DNA of 64,000 nt from Prevotella sp. (GCA_017940545.1 JAGAYI010000059.1:27177-91176); one strand, 5' to 3'; positions 35,148 to 43,796 are shown, numbered from the stretch's first letter. Notes: generated by a model not told the origin, from the letters alone. Numbers and translations: made by a program.

Positions 35148-36525
35148 ACGTCAGAATACCATTCATCATCAAGAGCTCATAGCCGAAGGCATAGCCTGCG
35201 GCAGCAGCCGCTTTGTCAATAACCAGACACACTAAGGGCGACGCTACGGCTATGTAAGGCACAAAACGGTCACGTGGCATCCGACTGGTCAACAGTCCAA
35301 AGGCAAACAACCCTAACAACGGGCCGTAGGTATAGCTGACCAGTATATAGACAGCATCAATCACACTCGTCGAATTGAACACCCTGAACAGGACTATAAA
35401 TACGGCAAAGACCACGCTCATTCCCAAGTGCACCTTTTTCCGCAACCGTACGTCGTCGGTACGCTTGCAAATATCAACGCAGAAACTGGTGGTCATCGAC
35501 GTGATGGCAGAGTCGGCACTGGAAAAAGATGCCGCCACCACGCCCAACGTGAAGAGCACAATGACTGTAGTGCCTAATTCACCTGTTGCGGCAAACATGG
35601 TCAGCAGTTCGTCGCCCGCAGCAGGCAGCGCTATGCCCCGACGGTCAGCCAGCAAAACCAGCAGGATGCCCAAGGCCAAAAAGAGGAGGTTGACCGGCAC
35701 GAAGGCCAATCCGTAGCTGCACATGTCCTTTTGCGCTTCCCTCAGCGTCTTGCATGTCAGGTTCTTTTGCATTTTGTCCTGGTCAAGCCCCGTCATGACT
35801 ATCACAATAAAAATACCACTCAAAAACTGTTTCCAGAAATATTGCCTTGAGGTCCAGTCATCCCACACGAAGATGCGTGACATGGGGTGCTCACTCACCG
35901 TTTCAACGGCCTCGGCAGCCGTCAGCCCCAATTCACCCACCACCTTATATATAATAAGTAGCAGGGCGCCGAGCAGGCAAAACGTCTGGAGCGTGTCAGT
36001 CCACACCAATGTCTTGATGCCTCCCCGCCGGGTGTAGAGCCATATCAGCGCCACCAATCCAGACACCGTCAGGGCAAAGGGAACCCCCGCCCCGTCAAAG
36101 ACAAATCGCTGCAGAAGCATACACACCACATAGAACGCCACGGCTGCACCCGACATTTTCGAAACAAGAAAAAAACAGGCTCCTGTCTGATAGGCTCTCG
36201 TACCTAAACGTTGTCCCAGATAGCTGTATATGGAGGTCAGGTTCAGCCGGTAATACAATGGCAGTAGCAGGAAAGCCACGGCAAAATAGCCTACTATGAA
36301 GCCTAAACACGTCTGCAGGTAAGTCATTTCTATCTTCGTCACCATGCCGGGAACGCTGACAAAAGTCACGCCCGAAATAGAGGCCCCCACCATGCCGAAG
36401 GCCACCATATACCATGGCGACTTCCGCTCAGCACGGAAAAACGTCTCGTTCGTTGCCTGCCGACTGGTCCAGCGACTCACGCCGAACAGCACCAGAAAAT
36501 AGAGTAAAACAGTCAGAATCATCAT
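35080..36525 (-). CDS. Sodium/solute symporter (SSS family)
   Basis: About 481 aa membrane transporter with roughly 13 hydrophobic segments. Signatures are ERKSPWYMVAFGMVGASISG with VTFVSVPGM (SSS motif), GTRAYQTGACFFLVSK, and the C-terminal ASFSSADSAITSMTTSFCVD (sodium-site Ser residues). The start is placed at ATG 36525 because the promoter -7 box (TACCTTTG, 36541-36534) lies between that ATG and an upstream in-frame ATG at 36564; the transcript leader would then be very short. The solute is unknown. The last 68 bp are read in both directions with the hybrid kinase gene. Confidence 0.87.
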   Translation of the reverse strand: MMILTVLLYFLVLFGVSRWTSRQATNETFFRAERKSPWYMVAFGMVGASISGVTFVSVPGMVTKIEMTYLQTCLGFIVGYFAVAFLLLPLYYRLNLTSIYSYLGQRLGTRAYQTGACFFLVSKMSGAAVAFYVVCMLLQRFVFDGAGVPFALTVSGLVALIWLYTRRGGIKTLVWTDTLQTFCLLGALLLIIYKVVGELGLTAAEAVETVSEHPMSRIFVWDDWTSRQYFWKQFLSGIFIVIVMTGLDQDKMQKNLTCKTLREAQKDMCSYGLAFVPVNLLFLALGILLVLLADRRGIALPAAGDELLTMFAATGELGTTVIVLFTLGVVAASFSSADSAITSMTTSFCVDICKRTDDVRLRKKVHLGMSVVFAVFIVLFRVFNSTSVIDAVYILVSYTYGPLLGLFAFGLLTSRMPRDRFVPYIAVASPLVCLVIDKAAAAAGYAFGYELLMMNGILTFSLLWLTSSSQCTPSAECQTPS

Positions 36526-36533
36526 TTCGCCTG

Positions 36534-36565
36534 CAAAGGTACGATTAAGTGAGCGAAAAACCAAA
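36534..36565 (-). promoter_or_regulatory. Promoter of the symporter gene
   Basis: On the minus strand TACCTTTG runs from 36541 to 36534 with a TTTG box at 36565-36562, 20 bases upstream. The start codon at 36525 is only 8 bases past the -7 box, so the mRNA is leaderless or nearly so. Confidence 0.6.
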
Positions 36566-36685
36566 CGGAGAAAGAAATTTCAGTAGAATATCTTTCCAAA
36601 AAGGGGTCTTTCTGGCCGCCCATTCAGAACATTCGCAAAGAAAAAAAGCAAAATAACAGTAATATTTTCTGTATTTCAACGGTAA

Positions 36686-36717
36686 TTTGGGCAAAACGTC
36701 TAAGCTTCGTACCTTTG
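36686..36717 (+). promoter_or_regulatory. Promoter of the LuxR-type regulator gene
   Basis: TTTG at 36686-36689 and TACCTTTG at 36710-36717, 20 bases apart. This places the start of transcription after the in-frame ATG at 36687 and supports the ATG at 36738. Confidence 0.65.
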
Positions 36718-36737
36718 TACCCACAAATCAGATAAAT

Positions 36738-37379
36738 ATGGATCATTATATATTAGCTGACAATCAAGACCTGACCCGGTATGCCTTCGAAGCCATCATC
36801 AGGAAAGACGAACGGAACGTCATTCACCGGTCAACGGACAAAGCAGGGCTGATGCAACTGCTAAAGGAAAACGAAAACTCCGTGGTGGTTTTAGACTATA
36901 CGCTCTTCGACTTTATTGACGAAGAGCAGTTGCTCATCATCAGCGAGCGCTTTGCCATGGCCTCATGGGTGCTTGTCAGCGACGAACTCACCGAGTCGTT
37001 CCTGCGTCAGGTCATCTACTCTTCGCATGCCTTCAGCATTGTGTTCAAAGACAGCCCTCTCAAAGACATTCGCGATGCCCTTCGGTCAGCATCCCGCGGT
37101 CAGCGCTACGTGAGCCAAAAAGTCATGGAACAGCTTCTTTCCAAGCAGAGTGAGGAGAAGAACAACGGTGTGCTGACAGCTACTGAGATGGAAATCATCA
37201 AAGCCATTGCTCAAGGCAAGACGACAAAGGAAATTGCAGAGGAGCGTTTTTCAAGCATCCACACCATTACCACCCACCGCAAGAATATTTTTCGGAAACT
37301 GGATGTCAACACAGCCCACGAAGCCATTAAGTATGCCATTCGTGCCGGCTGGGTTCACCCCAGTGAGTTCTACATTTAG
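36738..37379 (+). CDS. LuxR-type response regulator
   Basis: 213 aa. The N-terminal half is a receiver-like domain: the acidic position is ADN (Asp8-Asn9), the putative phospho-acceptor is Asp53 in SVVVLDYTL, and Lys is in IVFKDS near 104. The C-terminal half is a LuxR HTH: LTATEMEIIKAIAQGKTTKE, then IAEERFSSIHTITTHRKNIF. The start at 36738 is chosen from the promoter position and because MDHYILADNQ begins the domain; the 17 codons upstream overlap the promoter. The stop abuts the stop of the convergent PLP-enzyme gene, with no terminator between, so antisense interference is possible. Confidence 0.87.
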   Translation: MDHYILADNQDLTRYAFEAIIRKDERNVIHRSTDKAGLMQLLKENENSVVVLDYTLFDFIDEEQLLIISERFAMASWVLVSDELTESFLRQVIYSSHAFSIVFKDSPLKDIRDALRSASRGQRYVSQKVMEQLLSKQSEEKNNGVLTATEMEIIKAIAQGKTTKEIAEERFSSIHTITTHRKNIFRKLDVNTAHEAIKYAIRAGWVHPSEFYI

Positions 37380-38618
37380 TCAGACCTGCGAAATGGCATT
37401 CTTGATGTCGTCGAGAAGATCCTCCGGAGCCTCCAGTCCTATGCTGAGGCGCACGGTTTTCTCTGAAACTGCCATTTCCCGGCGTTGCTCGTCTGTAAAG
37501 AGTCCGAAGATGGTGGAGGCAGGGTGAATGGCCAGCGACTTGCGGTCGAAGAGATTAGTGGCACGGTGGACGACCTGCAGGTGGTCAATGAATGCGAAGG
37601 CAGCCTCCCGGGTGTCGAGGTCAATGGTAAAGACGGCTCCTGGCAACGGGCCGAACTGCCGGGAAGATATTTCATAGAACGGATTATCCTCTAATCCCGT
37701 ATAGTTGACGTGTTTGATTTCGGGCAGTTCACGACATTGCCGCGCCAGCCACAGCGTGCTTTCCGCCTGCCGTTGGAAGCGCAGCTGCAGCGTGTCAAGT
37801 CCCAGTGTTTCCATGTAGGCAGGCTGTGGTGTCATCAGTGCTCCGAGGTTGGTCACCAGTTCGGTCTTGACACGGGCGGTGAAGGCCAGTTTCTTCCCCA
37901 CCCTTTTCGTCAGGTTCTGCAATACTTTTCCGGGGTGTCGTGACCAGTCAAATTGTCCGTAGTCAATGAGCAGGCCGCCAAGCCCAGTTCCTCCGCCCGA
38001 AATATATTTGGTACTGCTGACCACTTCAATATCTATTCCGAAGTTTCGGGCATGGAAGGTGCTGAAAGGCACAATGGTCGTATCGGCTATCAGGGGCACC
38101 CCTGCTCTGTGTGCCAGGTCAGCTAATGCGGAGATGTCGGCCACGAAGAGCTGGGGGTTGGTAATTACTTCAAAGAATATGGCACAGGTCTTTTCGTCAA
38201 TAAGCGACTCTACGGCTTTTAGGTCGGTAAAATCAGCAAAGCGCGCCTCCACGCCAAAAGCTCCCAACGTGTCACGGATGAGCGACACGCTGTTGCCAAA
38301 CAAATGCTTGGAAGCAACAATGTTCAGTGCTGAGCCACTGACAGCCGTCAGCGCATAGCTGATGGCAGCCATACCCGTATTGAGTGCCGTCACGCTGACG
38401 GCCCCGGTTATCTGCTGCACGCGCCTTTCCAAATATGTCGTCGTCGGGTTGGCTATGCGTGCATAGCTGGGTGCCATGCTCCTGCCGCAGAAAGCATCGC
38501 TCATGTCCTTCGCCGTGGGGAACTCGAATGCTGCTGTGTAATACACCGGCATTGCGAGTGCCCCATAGGCATCGGGTTTCTGGTATTTGGTTGTTAAGAC
38601 CTTTGTTTCGTATCTCAT
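37380..38618 (-). CDS. Cys/Met-metabolism PLP enzyme (MetY/MetB/methionine gamma-lyase family)
   Basis: 412 aa fold-type I PLP enzyme. PSYARIANPTTTYLERRV near residue 50 is the family phosphate-binding start, TALNTGMAAISYALTAV follows, and the PLP lysine is in SSTKYISGGGTGLGG near residue 207. Family members act on O-acetylhomoserine, cystathionine or methionine; sequence alone does not settle which. As the last gene of the sulfur-carrier/encapsulin operon, a MetY-like role (accepting sulfur from a carrier-protein thiocarboxylate onto an activated homoserine) is the best contextual fit. It lies 53 bp after the cysteine desulfurase gene. Confidence 0.85.
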   Translation of the reverse strand: MRYETKVLTTKYQKPDAYGALAMPVYYTAAFEFPTAKDMSDAFCGRSMAPSYARIANPTTTYLERRVQQITGAVSVTALNTGMAAISYALTAVSGSALNIVASKHLFGNSVSLIRDTLGAFGVEARFADFTDLKAVESLIDEKTCAIFFEVITNPQLFVADISALADLAHRAGVPLIADTTIVPFSTFHARNFGIDIEVVSSTKYISGGGTGLGGLLIDYGQFDWSRHPGKVLQNLTKRVGKKLAFTARVKTELVTNLGALMTPQPAYMETLGLDTLQLRFQRQAESTLWLARQCRELPEIKHVNYTGLEDNPFYEISSRQFGPLPGAVFTIDLDTREAAFAFIDHLQVVHRATNLFDRKSLAIHPASTIFGLFTDEQRREMAVSEKTVRLSIGLEAPEDLLDDIKNAISQV

Positions 38619-38671
38619 ATTCTTGCTATTTTTTCGAGGAGGGAGAAGGGAGGAACGAAAATCCCCCCGTT

Positions 38672-40138
38672 TTATCTTCCAACTATCTTTCTGACGGCAA
38701 CAACCAGTTTGTCCACGTCATCACGGGTATTGTAGAGGGCAAAGGTAGGACGTACAGACATTTCGTAGCCTAAGGCCCTGAGCGCCGGCTGCGCACAGTG
38801 GTGACCGGCACGCACGGCAATACCCTCCTTGTCGAGCAGGGTGCCCACCTCAGGCACGGGGATTCCGTCGAGCACAAATGAAACGACAGAGACCCGCTGC
38901 CGGGGATTGCCGATGAGTGTCAGCCCGGGAATCTGGGCGAGCTGTTCGCGGGCATACTCAGTCAGCTGGTGCTCATGGTGTTCAATATTTCGGATTCCCA
39001 AATGGCTGACGTAGTCGAGAGCAGCCCCCAGCCCGATGGCATCAGCCACGTTGGGCGTACCAGCTTCGAAACGTGCCGGGGGCTGGTTGTACTCCGTGCG
39101 TTCTATGGTCACATCCTTAATCATGTTGCCACCTCCCTGCCACGGCTGCATCTTGTCGAGCAAGTCCTTACGGCCATACACCGCGCCGATGCCGTTGGGA
39201 CCGTAAATCTTATGACCGCTGAAGACGAAGAAATCGGCCCCTAACTGCTGTACGTCAACAGGCGTGTGGGCTATTGACTGTGCACCATCTATCAGCACAG
39301 GAATGTGGTGACTGTGGGCAATGTCAATGATGCGCCGTACGTCGTTGATGGTGCCGAAGGTATTATTCACATGCCCAACGCTGACAAAACGCGTCCGTGG
39401 CGTAATGAGCCGTTCAAACTCTGAAAGAATCAGGTCACCGTTCTGGTCGGTGGGAATGGCCCGGAGCGTAGCACCCTTCTCCTGGCACACCCGCTGCCAA
39501 GGCACGATGTTGGCATGATGGTCCAGCTCGCTGACAATGACCTCGTCGCCTGGCGTCAGGTACTGACGGCCGTATGCCTGTGCCACGAGATTGATGCCTT
39601 CGGTGGTGCCTCGCACGAAGACTATCTCCTCGCTCGAGGCGGCATTAATGAAGCGCTGCACCTTCTCGCGGGCTTCCTCGTAGGCATCGGTGGCTCGGGC
39701 GGCCAACGTGTGGGCTCCGCGGTGAATGTTCGAATTATACGTCTTGTAATAGTCCGAAATCTTGTCAATGACCTGCAAGGGCTTCTGCGTGGTAGCCCCG
39801 TTGTCGAGCCAGACGAGGTCGTGACCATTCACCTTTTGGTTGAGCACGGGGAAGTCGGCCTTAATCTGTTCCGAGTTCAGCGTGTCGGCCTCCTCGTAGT
39901 GCAGCTGGTTCAGCTCCGACTCCCCAAAGGGTCTCACCCCCAAGCCCCCACCCCGTTCTTCAGGGTTAGGCAAGGCGGAGAGGTTCAGCGGCTCGTCAGT
40001 TGGCAGCGGAAACTGCTCTTTGCGCTGCTCCTGCCACTCCTCGGGACAATTCTTCTGCGCCACCTGCCGCAGCAGCTCAAACCCTGGGTCGTCGAGCCCG
40101 TAGCCGTTTATTACATTCGTGTCTATTGAGGTAATCAT
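38672..40138 (-). CDS. Cysteine desulfurase (SufS-like), probable encapsulin cargo
   Basis: 488 aa PLP enzyme taking sulfur from cysteine to form a persulfide. The SufS/CsdA-type core begins at about residue 88 (QIKADFPVLNQKVNGHDLVW, LDNGATTQKP); HRGAHTLAARATDAYE, the PLP lysine in FVFSGHKIYGPNGIGAVYG and the active Cys in RAGHHCAQPALRA are intact. The core is preceded by about 85 extra residues that are polar and low in complexity (NCPEEWQEQRKEQF, later PEERGGGLGVRPF). Ordinary SufS lacks this; such N-terminal extensions mark desulfurases loaded into Family 2 encapsulins, and the shell gene lies 17 bp upstream. Part of the extension is encoded by a repeat-like GC-rich stretch (39921-39962). 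Confidence 0.88.
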   Translation of the reverse strand: MITSIDTNVINGYGLDDPGFELLRQVAQKNCPEEWQEQRKEQFPLPTDEPLNLSALPNPEERGGGLGVRPFGESELNQLHYEEADTLNSEQIKADFPVLNQKVNGHDLVWLDNGATTQKPLQVIDKISDYYKTYNSNIHRGAHTLAARATDAYEEAREKVQRFINAASSEEIVFVRGTTEGINLVAQAYGRQYLTPGDEVIVSELDHHANIVPWQRVCQEKGATLRAIPTDQNGDLILSEFERLITPRTRFVSVGHVNNTFGTINDVRRIIDIAHSHHIPVLIDGAQSIAHTPVDVQQLGADFFVFSGHKIYGPNGIGAVYGRKDLLDKMQPWQGGGNMIKDVTIERTEYNQPPARFEAGTPNVADAIGLGAALDYVSHLGIRNIEHHEHQLTEYAREQLAQIPGLTLIGNPRQRVSVVSFVLDGIPVPEVGTLLDKEGIAVRAGHHCAQPALRALGYEMSVRPTFALYNTRDDVDKLVVAVRKIVGR

Positions 40139-40155
40139 AATATCTCACTAAAAAA

Positions 40156-41595
40156 CTATTTTTCTACTTTATTCCGGTGCTGGTAGTCATGGTAGTAGCC
40201 CACTTCCACATTCTCCAGTACGGCAATGGCATCGTCTGTCAGGGCGGCCAGCGAGAAGTATTTCGTCAGCAGATAGGAGGCTACACCAAACTTGTCGAGT
40301 CCCATCAGGCGTGCTGACAAACTGGGGGCTATCTCTCCGGGAATGCCACTCTGATGCAGACCCACCACGCCCTGGCTCTTTTCACCGACACGCACCAAGA
40401 TTATTTTGGTGGTGCCGACGCCACGCCCCGTCAGGAACTGGCCTTCCACCTCCACCTTGTCGCTCGGAATCAGAGGGACGCCACGCCACAGAATGACCTT
40501 TGTGCCAAACAAATCGGTGGTCGTCGGCGGTACGCCACGCCAGGTACATTCGCGCTCAAAGGCCGCAATAGCACGCGGATGAGCCACGAAGAATGCCGGT
40601 TCCTTCCATACAAGCGACAACAGCTCGTCCAGGTCGTCGGGCGTCGGGGCACCATAGCGTGTGGTGATACGGTAGGCCGGATTGACAGCCGACAGCAGGC
40701 CGAACTTCTGGTTGTTAATCAGTTCCCACTCCTGACGCTCCTTGATACTCTCTATAGAGAGTCGCAACTGTTCCTCCAACTGATTGTAGGGATTATTATA
40801 AAGGTCACTCACCCGGGTATGCACACGAACCACCGTCTGCAGCGTGTTCAGCGAATACTCCGTCGGTTGTTCTTCGTAGTCAATGTATGTCTCGGGAATG
40901 ATGTTGTCTTCCTCATGACCACTCACCAAGTCGATGTGCTTCTCACCATGGTCGTTGACGGTGGCCTTCAGACGCAGCTGCTTATCGACGGCTTTATTGA
41001 AGGTCTCGCGGAAATCGGGCACTTCCCTGATAAACTTCTCCAGTTCCTTGAGCTTCAGTCCGAGAAACACGGTGGGCGTAACGGCACGCACGGAAACGGT
41101 CGATTCTGCATCGTCCAGCAGGTCTGTCTCGCCGAAATATTCACCATCGCCCAGCAGGGCAATGCGCAACTCCTCACCGTGAGGGCCATGACTGATAACC
41201 TCTGCCTGCCCGCTGGCCACAATAAAGAACTTCTGCTTGTCCTTTCCTTCTTCAACGAAGAGCTTGCCGAGTCCTATTTCCTGTGTCTCAAACGAACGGG
41301 CCAGCCGGTTTACTATCTCGTCGTCGAACTCTGAGAACAGCGGAATAGCCTTCAGACTCTTCGCAGAGAACGAGGGTTCTCCGTTCAGAAACTGAATGGG
41401 GAGCCGTTCGCTCTTGCGAAGCTCCACCTTGGTACGGTTCACGCGGAACGTGCCGCCACTTACTTGTACCCAAGGTAACAGTTTCAGCAATAATCTTGGG
41501 GTAATGCTGCCCATCTGGGGAGCCGTTTTGGTTGTGGTCGCCAGTTTTCTGGCGGTGGCAGTGGTCACACTGCGCTGCAAATTTGAATCAGCCAT
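40156..41595 (-). CDS. Family 2 encapsulin shell protein with cyclic-nucleotide-binding-like insert
   Basis: 479 aa from the ATG at 41595 (a GTG three codons earlier is less likely). The N-terminal arm TITPRLLLKLLPWVQVSGGT-like segment (SITPRLLLKLLPWVQVSGGT) and VNRTKVELRKSERLPIQF precede a cNMP-binding-like domain at about residues 80-195 (LKAIPLFSEFDDEIVNRLAR, then GDGEYFGETDLLDDAES). From about 240 to the end is the HK97-like shell fold (LNTLQTVVRVHTRVSDLYNN, LSLVWKEPAFFVAHPRAIAA, GVPPTTTDLFGTKVILWRGV, GVVGLHQSGIPGEI). Proteins like this have often been annotated as Crp/Fnr regulators, but there is no HTH. By domain content it is Family 2B-like, yet the adjacent cargo gene is a cysteine desulfurase. 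It forms an icosahedral cytosolic compartment in family members. Confidence 0.87.
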   Translation of the reverse strand: MADSNLQRSVTTATARKLATTTKTAPQMGSITPRLLLKLLPWVQVSGGTFRVNRTKVELRKSERLPIQFLNGEPSFSAKSLKAIPLFSEFDDEIVNRLARSFETQEIGLGKLFVEEGKDKQKFFIVASGQAEVISHGPHGEELRIALLGDGEYFGETDLLDDAESTVSVRAVTPTVFLGLKLKELEKFIREVPDFRETFNKAVDKQLRLKATVNDHGEKHIDLVSGHEEDNIIPETYIDYEEQPTEYSLNTLQTVVRVHTRVSDLYNNPYNQLEEQLRLSIESIKERQEWELINNQKFGLLSAVNPAYRITTRYGAPTPDDLDELLSLVWKEPAFFVAHPRAIAAFERECTWRGVPPTTTDLFGTKVILWRGVPLIPSDKVEVEGQFLTGRGVGTTKIILVRVGEKSQGVVGLHQSGIPGEIAPSLSARLMGLDKFGVASYLLTKYFSLAALTDDAIAVLENVEVGYYHDYQHRNKVEK

Positions 41596-41640
41596 AACTT
41601 TCACTCTTTTTATATGAATTACTATTGATTGGTTTTTCTA

Positions 41641-41862
41641 CTATTTACGGATTGTCACCTTGTGGGTAGTGCCCTCCACATGCTCCACCGAAACCACGTC
41701 ATATCCCTGTTCCCTGGCATTGCGGGGCACGTTGTCAAGCGGTTCTCCTTCCGAGAGCAGTACCTCTAAGATGTCTCCCTCCTGTAATTTCGACAACTCT
41801 ATCTTGGTCTTGACAAATGTCATCGGGCAGTGTTCCCGAGTTATGTCTAAAGTCTTTTTCAT
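41641..41862 (-). CDS. TusA/SirA-like sulfur carrier protein
   Basis: 73 aa. The start is the ATG at 41862 (MKKTLDITREHCPMTFVKTK); the much longer upstream frame belongs to the intergenic region and to another register of the DsrE-like gene. Cys12 in HCPMTFVKTKIELSKLQEGD matches the TusA active cysteine (CPxP in E. coli, CPMT here), and GDILEVLLSEGEPLDNVPRN is the typical second half. TusA-like proteins pass persulfide sulfur from a desulfurase to acceptors. Its place between the DsrE-like and encapsulin genes supports a sulfur-relay role. Confidence 0.88.
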   Translation of the reverse strand: MKKTLDITREHCPMTFVKTKIELSKLQEGDILEVLLSEGEPLDNVPRNAREQGYDVVSVEHVEGTTHKVTIRK

Positions 41863-41921
41863 TTTACTATATTTCTGTTTTAACCATTTTACTATTTCAC
41901 AGCTCTTTTCGACGGCAAAAG

Positions 41922-42401
41922 TCAAATAAACAGCGTTTGTCCGCCTTCTGAAAGCTTCAGGAACGATGCAACACCAAGCACGTCCTTCACCTCGGGTATG
42001 AAGTCTTCCTTCTTCAGTCCCAGCACGTGCATGGCCATCTCGCAGGCATACAGGTTGATGCCCAGCACCTTGGCCGCCTCCACCAGTTCCTCTAATGTTG
42101 CAACGTTGTTTTTCTTCATCAGGTAGCGGAAAATCCTGGGACCGGCACCACAAAAGTTAAACTTTGTGGTGGGTGCTACATGCAGGCCACCCATCATGAA
42201 GCCGAAAAGCTTAGTCAGCCATGTTCCGCCCACAAACGAGTGGCCCTGCTTCTGCTTGATGGCATCCAGCCCCCAGAAGGTAAAGAAGATGTTTACTTCG
42301 TAACCCACGGCAGCAGCCCCCGTAGCAAGTGTGAAGACGGCCGTCAGCTTGTCAAAATCGCCGCTGAAGGCGATGATGCTCAGTTTTCTTGTTTCGCTCA
42401 T
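41922..42401 (-). CDS. DsrE/DsrF/DrsH-like sulfur-transfer protein
   Basis: 159 aa protein of the DsrE-like peroxiredoxin-fold family. The N-terminal KLSIIAFSGDFDKLTAVFTL, then GYEVNIFFTFWGLDA, and the cysteine-containing LYACEMAMHVLGLKKEDFI are typical; a second Cys is in KFNFCGAG. Family members bind persulfide sulfur on the conserved Cys and work with TusA. It starts 6 bp after the cysteine synthase gene and lies 59 bp before the TusA-like gene, so it belongs to the same relay. Confidence 0.87.
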   Translation of the reverse strand: MSETRKLSIIAFSGDFDKLTAVFTLATGAAAVGYEVNIFFTFWGLDAIKQKQGHSFVGGTWLTKLFGFMMGGLHVAPTTKFNFCGAGPRIFRYLMKKNNVATLEELVEAAKVLGINLYACEMAMHVLGLKKEDFIPEVKDVLGVASFLKLSEGGQTLFI

Positions 42402-42407
42402 ACTTTT

Positions 42408-43343
42408 TTATTCCACATGATATATTTGTGTACTCAGATAACGTTCTCCCGTGTCAGGCAGCAGCACCACAATGGTTTTCCCCTCATTCTCAGGTCTGCG
42501 GGCCAGCTTGACGGCGGCAGCAACAGCAGCACCGCTGGAGGTGCCGGCCAGCACACCGTCCTTACGTGCCAGCAGCCTGCCTACGGCAAACGCCTCGTCG
42601 TCCTTGATGCGCAGCAGCTCGTCATAGACCTCGGCATCCAATGTCTTCGGCTTGAAACCGGCTCCAATGCCCTGAATTTTATGGGGTCCCGGGCGTCCGC
42701 CGCTGAGCACCGCCGACGTGTAAGGTTCCACGCCCACCACCTTCACCTTCGCATTGTACTGCTTCAGCACCTGTCCGACACCCGTAATGGTGCCGCCCGT
42801 GCCAATGCCCGCCACAAACAGGTCAATTCTGCCGTCGGTATCGCGCCATATTTCCTCGGCCGTCGTCCGTCGATGCACCTCCGGGTTGGCAGGGTTCTCG
42901 AATTGCTGGGGTATGTAGGCATCGCCTATTGCCGCTGCTAACTCTTGCGCCTTGCGAATGGCACCCGCCATTCCCTCGTGGGCAGGGGTCAGCACCAGCT
43001 CGGCACCTAACGAGCTGAGCAGCTGTCTGCGCTCCACCGTCATGGCATCGGGCATGGTCAGAATAAGCCGGTAGCCACGAATAGCACTGATGAAGGCCAG
43101 TCCTATTCCGGTGTTACCACTCGTAGGCTCAATAATCGTTGTGTGAGGACCTATGAGTCCCTTGCGCTCTGCCCGTTCTATAAGGGCCAGTGCCGTGCGG
43201 TCTTTCACCGACCGCAGCGGGTTCAACTGCTCCAGCTTGGCTACTATGCGTGCGCTGAGTTTCAGTTCCTGCTCAGTTCCCGTCAGTTCCAGCAAAGGCG
43301 TATTGCCTATCAGATCAGTCAAATTTTTTGCTATCTGTGCCAT
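42408..43343 (-). CDS. Cysteine synthase (CysK/CysM family)
   Basis: 311 aa fold-type II PLP enzyme. The PLP lysine is in LNPLRSVKDRTALAL at about residue 42, the phosphate/substrate loop is EPTSGNTGIGLAFISAIRGY, the second glycine loop is VAGIGTGGTITGVGQVLKQ and the C-terminal Ser is in VLAGTSSGAAVAAAV. It makes cysteine from O-acetylserine or O-phosphoserine with sulfide or a carrier-protein thiocarboxylate. Direct neighbours encode a ThiS-like carrier, E1-like enzyme and JAMM protease, as in the mycobacterial CysM-CysO-Mec+ pathway, which makes a carrier-dependent (CysM-like) role likely. Confidence 0.93.
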   Translation of the reverse strand: MAQIAKNLTDLIGNTPLLELTGTEQELKLSARIVAKLEQLNPLRSVKDRTALALIERAERKGLIGPHTTIIEPTSGNTGIGLAFISAIRGYRLILTMPDAMTVERRQLLSSLGAELVLTPAHEGMAGAIRKAQELAAAIGDAYIPQQFENPANPEVHRRTTAEEIWRDTDGRIDLFVAGIGTGGTITGVGQVLKQYNAKVKVVGVEPYTSAVLSGGRPGPHKIQGIGAGFKPKTLDAEVYDELLRIKDDEAFAVGRLLARKDGVLAGTSSGAAVAAAVKLARRPENEGKTIVVLLPDTGERYLSTQIYHVE

Positions 43344-43370
43344 CTCTTCCTCTTTATTTTTAATTAAGTC

Positions 43371-43772
43371 TTACTTGTTTTCCTGTTTGAAATGCTCCTC
43401 CTTGCCAACCACCTCACCGTGCTGAATGCTGAAGGAGTTTAAGTGTATGCCTTCGTGCAGCGAGAGTATGGCATAGCGAATGCGCGGGTCATTAGCCAGA
43501 CGGATGTCTTCCTGCGAGGGGCGCGACGGCGATGCCGGATGACTGTGCCAGTTGGCCAGAATCTGCAGTCCGTGCTCACGAGCATACTTCAGGGCTGCAA
43601 ACTGCTGTCGAGGAGCAAAAGAGAAATGTTCTGGCGAGTGGTCAATATTCTCCATTGCATAGTTTTCTGTCACCTCGTCGCCCCGGCCTAACAGGTAGCC
43701 GCACGACTCGTCGGGAGCCTCGCGCTGCGCCTGTCTGATCAGTTCATCTACAATGTTCTGTGGTACAAACAT
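43371..43772 (-). CDS. JAMM/MPN+ zinc metalloprotease (Mec+-like)
   Basis: 133 aa single-domain JAB1/MPN+ peptidase. All JAMM ligands are visible: Glu22 in PDESCGYLLG, the His pair in NWHSHPASPSRPSQED with the Ser and Asp. In characterised sulfur-carrier pathways such proteases free the diglycine end of a ThiS-like protein or release the amino acid joined to it. The adjacent E1-like enzyme gene (24 bp) and the carrier ending in Gly-Gly-Cys make it the probable processing enzyme here. Confidence 0.9.
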   Translation of the reverse strand: MFVPQNIVDELIRQAQREAPDESCGYLLGRGDEVTENYAMENIDHSPEHFSFAPRQQFAALKYAREHGLQILANWHSHPASPSRPSQEDIRLANDPRIRYAILSLHEGIHLNSFSIQHGEVVGKEEHFKQENK

Positions 43773-43796
43773 ATTTATTCCCTGTTTTTTTATTCT

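Noticed and set aside
40156-41595. Crp/Fnr-type transcription regulator
   Set aside because: A cNMP-like domain is present but no helix-turn-helix; the C-terminal 240 residues match a Family 2 encapsulin shell and the cargo gene is adjacent.
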